Part shown: in pieces, positions 1 through 4,684 of the stretch
Numbering within the stretch: the first letter of the stretch is position 1
Layout: every line of letters starts with the position of its first letter
Origin: an uncultured Anaerolineaceae bacterium
GTDB lineage: Bacteria; Chloroflexota; Anaerolineae; Anaerolineales; Anaerolineaceae
Assembly: GCA_937920255.1 (NCBI GenBank)
Contig: CALDSL010000015.1
Span: forward strand, 1 to 11,817
Length of the DNA stretch: 11,817 nt
Direction of reading: 5' to 3'
Program-made: the position numbers and the translations under genes
Notes under the pieces: model-generated
Told to the model about the DNA's origin: nothing
Databases searched by the model: none
Seen by the model: only the letters and a program-made list of their open reading frames with translations

Positions 1-2
1 CC

Positions 3-317
3 GCGCCGAAGCCCACCGCCGGCGACGTGCCGCTGCTGCGGGTGTGGGTCGAGCGGCCAGGCCTGTCGTGGACGCCGTTCTACGCCCAGGCCGACATGCT
101 GGTGCGCTTTGGCTTTTCCACCTACACTCACGAGATTTCGTTCGAGGATGACGAGCCGATCACCACTCCCGCCTCGCCCTGGGCGCTGTACGGCGAGGGC
201 AACGTCAACCTGGTCGACCGCTCGTTCGGGCTGATCTCGCTGCGCGGCTACTGGAGCCACCTCGGCCAGCAGGCCGCGGAGAAGATCGTGGCCGAGCTGG
301 TGCGGGTGATGCCGTAG
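3..317 (+). CDS. C-terminal part of an unidentified protein (5' truncated by window edge)
   Basis: The frame is open from the first bases of the window and ends at a TAG at 315-317. An internal GTG at 27 could start a 96-aa protein, but no ribosome binding site precedes it and the frame runs unbroken to the edge, so a longer gene starting upstream is more likely. The visible part is rich in aromatic residues (WTPFYAQ, YWSHLGQQ) and ends in an amphipathic helix (QQAAEKIVAELVRVM). There is no predicted membrane segment and no motif I recognise. GC-rich third positions match the host-like genes of the window. No function is proposed. Confidence 0.6.
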   Translation, partial: APKPTAGDVPLLRVWVERPGLSWTPFYAQADMLVRFGFSTYTHEISFEDDEPITTPASPWALYGEGNVNLVDRSFGLISLRGYWSHLGQQAAEKIVAELVRVMP

Positions 318-324
318 TTTTTTT

Positions 325-349
325 CTCCCTCTCCCTGCCGGAGAGGGAG
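325..349. repeat. 10-bp hairpin CTCCCTCTCC / GGAGAGGGAG
   Basis: A perfect 10-bp inverted repeat (325-334 with 340-349) with the 5-nt loop CTGCC lies just after the first gene. A run of seven T (318-324) precedes it on the plus strand, so it lacks the trailing T-tract of an intrinsic terminator in either direction. A similar CCCTCTCCC/GGGAGAGGG hairpin lies at 9133-9153. It is probably one of the small dispersed palindromes common in this genome. Confidence 0.6.
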
Positions 350-398
350 ACTTGCATCAAAACCCCATGCACATCCCTACGGCGGTGAGTCCGTTTTT

Positions 399-412
399 GC
401 TATACTCACCCC
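399..412 (+). promoter_or_regulatory. Extended -10 promoter for a probably leaderless mRNA
   Basis: TATACT at 401-406 is preceded by TG-N (398-400), which makes an extended -10. The ATG of the next gene is at 413, where transcription would be expected to start, and there is no Shine-Dalgarno sequence between them. The -35 position (about 378-383) is poor, which an extended -10 tolerates. This suggests a leaderless transcript. Confidence 0.45.
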
Positions 413-706
413 ATGATCGTCGAATTTTCCGGAGAAATCTTCTACTGGCGCGGGCCGTCGCCGTTTTATTTTGTGGCGATCCCGGAAGAGCCGAGCCAGG
501 ATATCAAGGCTATTTCCGGGTGGGTGACCTACGGCTGGGGCGTGATCCCTGTCGTGGTGCGCATTGGGGAGACCGAGTTCAGCACGTCGCTGTTCCCCAA
601 GGACGGGCGCTACCTGGTGCCGCTCAAAGACGCGGTGCGCCGCGCCGAAGACCTCGATCTGGGCGACATGGTGGACGTGTGGCTGATGCTGCGCCCGGGG
701 AAATAA
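413..706 (+). CDS. DUF1905 domain-containing protein
   Basis: This 97-aa protein is recognisable as DUF1905 over its whole length. It has the opening F-x-G-E-I-x-x-W-x-G-P-x-P-F-Y-F (residues 5-20), the GWGVIPVVVRIG strand pair (41-52), the TSLFPKDGRYLVPLK block (58-72) and the closing AEDLDLGDMVDVWL (78-91). DUF1905 proteins are small single-domain beta-barrel-like proteins of unproven biochemical role, sometimes fused to or next to YdeI/OmdA-type proteins. No such partner is here. Length is normal for the family. The start is fixed by the -10 box 7 nt upstream. Translation would be leaderless. The next genes are convergent, so it is probably a single-gene transcript ending in the inverted repeat that begins at its stop codon. 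Confidence 0.88.
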   Translation: MIVEFSGEIFYWRGPSPFYFVAIPEEPSQDIKAISGWVTYGWGVIPVVVRIGETEFSTSLFPKDGRYLVPLKDAVRRAEDLDLGDMVDVWLMLRPGK

Positions 707-776
707 ACCGCGAAGTACGCAAAGAACGCGAAGGAAATCAAAGAAAAACTTCGCGTTCTTTGCGTACTTCGCGGTT
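706..776. repeat. 28-bp perfect inverted repeat between convergent genes
   Basis: The left arm 706-733 and right arm 749-776 are exact reverse complements, with a 15-nt A-rich loop (734-748). The arms are built of CGCGAAG and GTACGCAAAGAACG words, which recur at 11641-11817. The repeat starts on the last base of the DUF1905 stop codon and ends 26 bp before the stop of the convergent HTH gene. It could act as a two-way terminator by structure alone, but neither side has a proper T-tract. It is best called a dispersed palindromic repeat. Confidence 0.85.
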
Positions 777-802
777 CGTTGACCGCATCCTTCGCAAGGG
801 CG

Positions 803-1219
803 CTAGTCTTCCCCAAACACCAGGCCGGCCAGCCAGTGCGACAGACGCGGTTCGTTGAGGCCGGCTTCCAGCCCGGCTACGGCCGCGCTGACCTGCTTCA
901 GGTCGGCGGCGCCCAGTTCAATGGCGTAGATATCTTCCGTGCTCACGCCGCTGCGCTGCGCCAGCGCCGCCACGCTCAACCCGGCGCGGATGCGCACCGA
1001 CGCGGCCAGCACGCCAAACTGCTGCAGCGGGGTGTCGGCGCTGTCCTCGGGCAACGTGCGGCCCTCGCGCGACAGGCGCGCCATGGCGCGCGTCAGTTCG
1101 AGCGTTTCCGGGCGGAAGAACTGGCGGAAATGCAGCTCGCTTTTCTCCATCTCGTTTTCATTTTCCAAAAGTTTGCGCCGCTGGGGCAAAAAGCGTTTTG
1201 GATCGCTTCCAGGGTTCAT
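803..1219 (-). CDS. Small XRE-like helix-turn-helix protein, partner of the upstream sigma factor
   Basis: The protein has 138 aa. Residues about 75-121 (VRIRAGLSVAALAQRSGVSTEDIYAIE) read as an XRE/Cro-type helix-turn-helix: LSVAALAQRSGVS is the first HTH half and TEDIYAIELG the recognition part. The N-terminal 60 residues are charged and look unstructured (LPQRRKLLENENEMEKSE). The start is supported by AGGAG 7 nt before the ATG. The gene follows the sigma factor gene by 24 bp on the same strand, so the two form an operon. There are no membrane segments, so it is not a typical membrane anti-sigma factor. A cytoplasmic regulator that acts with or on the sigma factor is an inference from position. 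Host-like GC-rich codon use. Confidence 0.7.
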   Translation of the reverse strand: MNPGSDPKRFLPQRRKLLENENEMEKSELHFRQFFRPETLELTRAMARLSREGRTLPEDSADTPLQQFGVLAASVRIRAGLSVAALAQRSGVSTEDIYAIELGAADLKQVSAAVAGLEAGLNEPRLSHWLAGLVFGED

Positions 1220-1243
1220 CGTCTCTCTCCTCTACCTACCGGC

Positions 1244-1879
1244 TCAGGCGCTTTGGATTACGTCCACGCGCTGGCGCAGCACTTTGACAATCTGTGATAG
1301 CCGCGCGGGGCTGATGTCCAGTTCCGCGGCGATCTGCGTTTGTGTTTTTCCTTCCGCAAGGCGGGTGCAGATGAGCAATTCGCGCTCGTCCAGGCTGGCC
1401 AGGAAGGCGGCCCAGTCGAGCTTGCTCTCCAGAAGATGGGGAGGGTTGTTGGTCTCGCGCTCGTGCAGCGCCAGGTCATCATCCTGCAACTGTTCGATGG
1501 GGGAAAGCTCCACCTGGGTTTCGTCCTCGCCTTCAGAGATCATGTCTGCTTCCTGCAGCTCCGATGTGGCATGTTTGCGCGCGACCCGCGCCCAATCGCG
1601 CGCGGTGTTGATGATGATCTTGCGCAACCATGCGTAGGCGGTCACATCCACATCACCGCTGGACCGGCTTTCATAGCCTGAGGCGCTCAACCAGATCTTG
1701 TGCATGGCACGGTTGTAGAGCGCGTCGGCTTCGGCCGCGTCCATGCCGCCGATTTCGGCCAGCAGCATATGGATCGCGTCCTCGCGCAGCAGCTCGTAGA
1801 TCCAGTTGAGGGCCAGGAGATCCCCCTGCCCGATGCGAATGAGCAAATCGTTCAGACCGCGTTTGCGTTCGTTATTCAT
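1244..1879 (-). CDS. ECF-type sigma-70 family RNA polymerase sigma factor
   Basis: The protein has 211 aa. Residues about 10-105 look like sigma region 2, with the AYAWLRKIIINTARDWARVARKH segment (81-103) in the position of regions 2.3-2.4. An acidic linker (108-145) follows. Residues about 160-205 are region 4, with LDERELLICTRLAEGKTQTQIAAELDIS as the DNA-binding helix-turn-helix that reads the -35 element. Regions 1 and 3 are missing, as expected for the extracytoplasmic-function group. It would redirect RNA polymerase to a small regulon. It is followed by an HTH protein instead of a membrane anti-sigma factor. The start lies 12 nt after a GGAGG and 23 nt after a TACAAT box. The target regulon and the signal cannot be read from this window. 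Confidence 0.85.
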   Translation of the reverse strand: MNNERKRGLNDLLIRIGQGDLLALNWIYELLREDAIHMLLAEIGGMDAAEADALYNRAMHKIWLSASGYESRSSGDVDVTAYAWLRKIIINTARDWARVARKHATSELQEADMISEGEDETQVELSPIEQLQDDDLALHERETNNPPHLLESKLDWAAFLASLDERELLICTRLAEGKTQTQIAAELDISPARLSQIVKVLRQRVDVIQSA

Positions 1880-1902
1880 GCCCCGGCGAAGCCTCCGCGT
1901 GA

Positions 1903-1908
1903 ATTGTA
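1903..1908 (-). promoter_or_regulatory. Candidate -10 box (TACAAT) for the sigma factor operon
   Basis: TACAAT on the minus strand at 1908-1903 would start transcription about 17 nt before the sigma factor ATG. There is no good TTGACA at the normal distance (about 1926-1931). The promoter is weak, or is read by another sigma factor, possibly the operon's own product. Confidence 0.35.
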
Positions 1909-2013
1909 CTCGATTTCAGGCTGAGGATGCCGGGATAACCTGTTTTGATAGACGAAGGGGAAGGAGAGAAGTTAAGTGGGAATTTGGACCTACCCCCAAC
2001 CCCGCCCTAAAGG

Positions 2014-2262
2014 GAGGGGAGTCAATCGGCTCCCCATACGTATCAAGCTAAGACATTTTTGCCTCTCCCCGCTAGAGGACGAAGACGTTAAAGTGACCCA
2101 ACCAGCGGGGAGAGGTGCGGTGAGGGGCTTTTTGGCGCGAATTTTACCCCTCACCTAACCTCTCCCCGCTGGAATTTGGCCAAAAAATCACCTTGTTCGC
2201 CGTGCGGGGAGAGGGATAAGAGCGTTAGCTTGATACGTATGAGGGGAGTCAATCGGCTCCCC
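2014..2262. repeat. Direct repeats flanking element copy 1 (target duplication)
   Basis: The sequence GGGGAGTCAATCGGCTCCCC occurs at 2016-2035 and again at 2243-2262, one on each side of the element. Counting two more shared bases gives 22 bp (2014-2035 and 2241-2262). Exact limits are uncertain by a few bases because the element end (GAGGG) resembles the repeat. The repeated segment is itself a hairpin (GGGGAG/CTCCCC, 8-nt loop). Confidence 0.75.
2036..2244. mobile_element. MITE-like cloverleaf element, copy 1
   Basis: This is the first of two copies; 2035-2245 is identical to 4143-4353 (211 bp, read by eye). The ends carry a 17-bp perfect terminal inverted repeat (2035-2051 with 2225-2241), which begins with the palindrome ATACGTAT. 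Inside are three stem-loops in series: 2062-2073 with 2104-2115 (12 bp), 2119-2127 with 2147-2155 (9 bp), and 2159-2169 with 2204-2214 (11 bp). With the terminal stem they can fold as a cloverleaf. No protein is encoded, so it would have to be moved in trans. Direct repeats of 17-22 bp flank it. The family is not one I recognise. Confidence 0.75.
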
Positions 2263-2301
2263 TCCCTTTAGGGAGGGGTTGGGGGTAGGTCCCCTCTTTC
2301 T

Positions 2302-3798
2302 CTATTTCACCTTCTCGCCCCACTCGATAATGAGCGTCGGCCTGCCTTCGGCGTTCCAGTCGGCGGTGTCGCTGGTGGTGAAGATTTTGCCGGAGTGGTA
2401 GTCGCTGTCGGCTTCATAGAGCGCCAGGCGCAGGGGGGCGCGGGCGGCGTAGGCTTCGGCCACGGCGGCGGAGACATCCCACTCGTAGCGCCAGCCGGGC
2501 CACTCGTCGGGCTGGATGGCGTGATCCACCGGGTTGACCCAGGTTTGGGCCACGTTTTCCAGCGCGAGGGGCGCGTTGTTCCAGGTGAGAGTGCTTTCCT
2601 TCCAGTCTTTGTTGACGGTGGAGACCTGGATCAGCGAGGGTTTGGCCTGGGTCCAGTCCGAGCCGCCGAACAGGTGCATCACCAGTGTTGCGGATTTGAT
2701 GACCTTGCCCCTGGGCACTTTGCTGAGCGGGAAGGTGACGTAGTATTTGGCGAAGCAGGGCCAGTCGTGCAGGTTGGACTGGTTCTGGATGATCACGTCG
2801 GTCTGGCCACCAAAGCGGTAGCTACCCCACTTGCTCCAGATGGCGGAGGCATCACACAGGTGGCCGATGTTGCCACCCACCCCGGCGTCGACGACTTTCT
2901 GGCCGTCGAGCTTGTGGCGCACGACCGTGGTGCCGCCGCCGGTGGACGGGGCCGGGGAGTAAGCCGGCGTGCCGAACACCAGCCGGCCCCAGGTGGAGGG
3001 CTTGCTGGAGGAAGCTTTCTCCGGCCAGGTTTTGGTCGAGGTGGAAGCGGGGGGCTTTTTATCGCGGTCGTGGACGATCACCGACAGGCCCCAGGTGGCG
3101 CCGTCGGCGGGTTTTTCGGTCAGACCCAGGCTGGCGAAGGGGATGGCAAAGCTCATGGCCCAGCCGCGGTTTTCGCCGCCGTTGTTGAACTGCCCGCCGG
3201 CGTACCCGGCGCTGCTCTCGAACAGCAGGTCGGGCGCGGCGGCCCACTTTTTGCTGGCGCCAGTGTAGCCGGCCTGGTAGAGGGAGTGATCTTCCCACCA
3301 GTTCATGGCGCTGACAAAGCGGTACTGCTGCCCCGCCAGGCTGCCGGCTTTGAGATCGCCGGTGTTGAGCAGCACGGTCACGGCGTCAAAATTGGTCAGC
3401 CTGGCCGGGTCGGGTTTGACGTCGTACCACACCAGGCGGTCGAAGACCGAGGCGTGGATGAACAGCGCCTGATCGTTGTAGCCCACGCGCACGTCGGCGT
3501 AATTCTCGCTGGAAGTGACGCGGCCCATCCAGAAGATGGCCATTTCGCCGAAGCGCTCGCCGCTGACGTGCCCGGAGGGCAGGTAGGGCGCGTGGATGGT
3601 GCGCGGCTTTTTGAGCGTGACCGCCGGTGCAGGGTCACCCGCGGGCTGCGCGTCCGGCGCCGCCCCCTGCGACGCTTGAACAGACTGAAGACCGGGCGCG
3701 AGCCCCATGCCGGGGATTATCCCCATACCGGGGATCGTTCCCACCAGTGCCGCCAGCAGCACTGCGACAAGGAAGCGTGCAGCAAACCGTGTAATCAT
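2302..3798 (-). CDS. Secreted protein with CBM9-like and DNRLRE-type domains
   Basis: Start chosen at 3798 (498 aa), because AAGGAG stands 9 nt before that ATG and the protein then opens with a good signal peptide (MITRFAARFLVAVLLAALVG). An in-frame ATG at 3861 would add 21 hydrophilic residues. After a spacer with a repeated IPGMG, residues about 85-275 resemble a CBM9/DOMON-like beta-sandwich (ADVRVGYNDQALFIHASVFD, then FDAVTVLLNTGD, RGWAMSFAIPFASLGL and TWGLSVIVHDRD). Residues about 300-495 match the DNRLRE/CBM96-like fold: ATLVMHLFGGSDW, DWKESTLTWNNAP, YEWDVSAAVAEA, FTTSDTADWNAEGRPTLIIEW. No catalytic domain is evident. It is probably exported and binds carbohydrate or cell-surface polymer; that role is inferred from the folds. 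It is a single gene with repeats on both sides. Confidence 0.72.
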   Translation of the reverse strand: MITRFAARFLVAVLLAALVGTIPGMGIIPGMGLAPGLQSVQASQGAAPDAQPAGDPAPAVTLKKPRTIHAPYLPSGHVSGERFGEMAIFWMGRVTSSENYADVRVGYNDQALFIHASVFDRLVWYDVKPDPARLTNFDAVTVLLNTGDLKAGSLAGQQYRFVSAMNWWEDHSLYQAGYTGASKKWAAAPDLLFESSAGYAGGQFNNGGENRGWAMSFAIPFASLGLTEKPADGATWGLSVIVHDRDKKPPASTSTKTWPEKASSSKPSTWGRLVFGTPAYSPAPSTGGGTTVVRHKLDGQKVVDAGVGGNIGHLCDASAIWSKWGSYRFGGQTDVIIQNQSNLHDWPCFAKYYVTFPLSKVPRGKVIKSATLVMHLFGGSDWTQAKPSLIQVSTVNKDWKESTLTWNNAPLALENVAQTWVNPVDHAIQPDEWPGWRYEWDVSAAVAEAYAARAPLRLALYEADSDYHSGKIFTTSDTADWNAEGRPTLIIEWGEKVK

Positions 3799-4024
3799 GC
3801 GGTGGTGCTCCTTGAGGTTGGGGGATATGCGGTTGTGTAACCAGCGGTTCCATTGTGCCATAGAAAGGGGGTGGGTGAGCTTACAAATTTTTCACAGGAA
3901 GGGAACGGGATGATAACGGATTTATAAGATGCAGCGCTTTACCGGCGAGGGGAAAAAGCGTTATCACGAATGAAAAGCCGAATGCAACCGAATTTCACGA
4001 ATAAAGCTTATCTATAGGTTAGAG

Positions 4025-4050
4025 GGTGCGGTTGGTTTTCAAACCGCACC
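4025..4050. repeat. GGTGCGGTT hairpin (family member 1)
   Basis: A 9-bp perfect inverted repeat (4025-4033 with 4042-4050) with an 8-nt loop. It is the same family as 8487-8512 and the decayed 11490-11515 copy, all opening with GGTGCGGT. It has no T-tract. Confidence 0.7.
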
Positions 4051-4125
4051 GACCTCCCTCCTGCTCCCCCTATAAGGCTGCGCCCACAGGGTTGTACCCA
4101 TCTTCTGAAGAACGAAGATGGAGGA

Positions 4126-4371
4126 AGGGTTTAGCTCTCCCTCATACGTATCAAGCTAAGACATTTTTGCCTCTCCCCGCTAGAGGACGAAGACGTTAAA
4201 GTGACCCAACCAGCGGGGAGAGGTGCGGTGAGGGGCTTTTTGGCGCGAATTTTACCCCTCACCTAACCTCTCCCCGCTGGAATTTGGCCAAAAAATCACC
4301 TTGTTCGCCGTGCGGGGAGAGGGATAAGAGCGTTAGCTTGATACGTATGAGGGAGGGTTTAGCTCTCCCTC
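4126..4371. repeat. 18-bp direct repeats flanking element copy 2
   Basis: AGGGTTTAGCTCTCCCTC occurs at 4126-4143 and 4354-4371, abutting the element on each side. The sequence is unrelated to the repeat at copy 1. This argues for a true target-site duplication and not part of the element. It too forms a small hairpin (AGGG/CCCT, 9-nt loop). Confidence 0.75.
4144..4353. mobile_element. MITE-like cloverleaf element, copy 2
   Basis: This copy is identical in sequence and orientation to copy 1 (offset 2108 bp). It has the same 17-bp terminal inverted repeats (4143-4159 with 4333-4349) and the same three internal stem-loops. The two copies bracket the secreted protein gene as direct repeats, so recombination between them could delete that gene. 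Full identity of non-coding DNA implies recent movement or gene conversion. Confidence 0.75.
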
Positions 4372-4501
4372 CAAATCGTGGTTATTGCGATTTGGGACCA
4401 ACCCCTTGGGCGCAGCCTTATAGGGGGAGTTGGAGGGGGGTATTCGTTTTTTTCGTTTTTTTGCGATTCGTTTTTTGGAACGAAGGGTGTGATTAACGGC
4501 G

Positions 4502-4535
4502 CAGGTAGAGACGCAAAATCTTGCGTCTCTACCTG
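4502..4535. repeat. 15-bp perfect hairpin with AATC loop
   Basis: The arms 4502-4516 and 4521-4535 are perfect complements around a 4-nt loop. The core word GTAGAGACGCAA is of a kind I associate with dispersed palindromes in cyanobacteria and Chloroflexota. It marks the border between the GC-rich repeats and the AT-rich island. It lies about 150 nt past the ATPase stop, and no T-run follows it on the minus strand. Confidence 0.75.
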
Positions 4536-4557
4536 TCATGAAGGGAGGGGATACTGT

Positions 4558-4596
4558 GAACAAGTTCAATATAGTACATTTGTTCTGTTTTGTCAA
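4558..4596 (-). promoter_or_regulatory. Strong orphan promoter with SOS-box-like sequence
   Basis: On the minus strand, a perfect TTGACA (4596-4591) stands 17 bp before TATATT (4573-4568). The spacer contains GAACAAATGTAC (4585-4574), one base from the GAAC-N4-GTTC LexA site of Gram-positive-type bacteria. A second GAAC/GTTC pair (4567-4558) follows the -10. It points away from the operon, towards about 700 nt without a gene. It may be the leftover control region of a lost gene, or drive a small RNA. Confidence 0.5.
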
Positions 4597-4684
4597 GCAC
4601 CATCAGCCACTGATTTTGATCATGTATATGTCCTATACAGATCTAGTATCTCTAGTGGCCGTTTCATTAGATAGAAGAAGATAT

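Larger units (their letters stand above)
1986..2292. repeat. 36-bp palindrome (one mismatch) split by an inserted element
   Basis: The left arm 1986-2021 pairs with the right arm 2257-2292 with one mismatch (2004). If the inserted element and one of the two flanking 20-bp repeats are removed, the arms close to a single long hairpin with loop TCAATCGG. The right end lies 9 bp from the stop codon of the secreted protein gene, so this palindrome is the 3' flank of that gene. A degraded piece of the same family (GGGGTTGGGGGTAGGTC) is seen at 9039-9055. Confidence 0.8.
4064..4429. repeat. 23-bp inverted repeat enclosing element copy 2
   Basis: The arms 4064-4086 and 4407-4429 are exact reverse complements. 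The similarity continues more loosely outward into C-rich and G-rich runs. Between the arms lie two small hairpins (CATCTTC/GAAGATG at about 4099-4120, CCAAATCG/CGATTTGG at about 4371-4395) and the element. As at 1986-2292, the element sits inside a larger palindrome of the host. Confidence 0.78.
3799..4684. other. Gene-free, repeat-filled stretch
   Basis: No credible gene is seen on either strand. Short open frames here run through the repeats. The stretch holds, in order: the 5' leader of the secreted protein gene, a GGTGCGGTT hairpin, a 23-bp inverted repeat enclosing element copy 2, T-runs at 4445-4476 (several TTCGTTTTTT words), a 15-bp hairpin, an orphan promoter and the AT-rich left edge of the island. 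Confidence 0.7.

Noticed and set aside
325..349. Intrinsic terminator after the first gene
   Set aside because: The T-run precedes the hairpin on the plus strand; neither strand has the T-tract after the stem.
939..1637. Ser/Arg-rich plus-strand open frame opposite the sigma factor and HTH genes
   Set aside because: The composition is typical of antisense reading. The minus-strand genes have sigma-70 and HTH features and a ribosome binding site.
2395..3840. Long plus-strand open frame opposite the secreted protein gene
   Set aside because: It is the antisense of a GC-rich gene with Gly/Val/His-rich composition. The minus-strand frame has a signal peptide and recognisable domains.
2035..4353. 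CRISPR array
   Set aside because: The two long repeats are 1.9 kb apart, contain inner hairpins and have a gene between them. There are no short regularly spaced repeats.
4333..4596. Minus-strand open frame of 87 codons downstream of the orphan promoter
   Set aside because: Its first codon lies inside the -35 box, and the frame runs through the 15-bp hairpin, the T-runs and the mobile element, giving Lys/Arg-rich low-complexity sequence. It is a chance reading of repeats.
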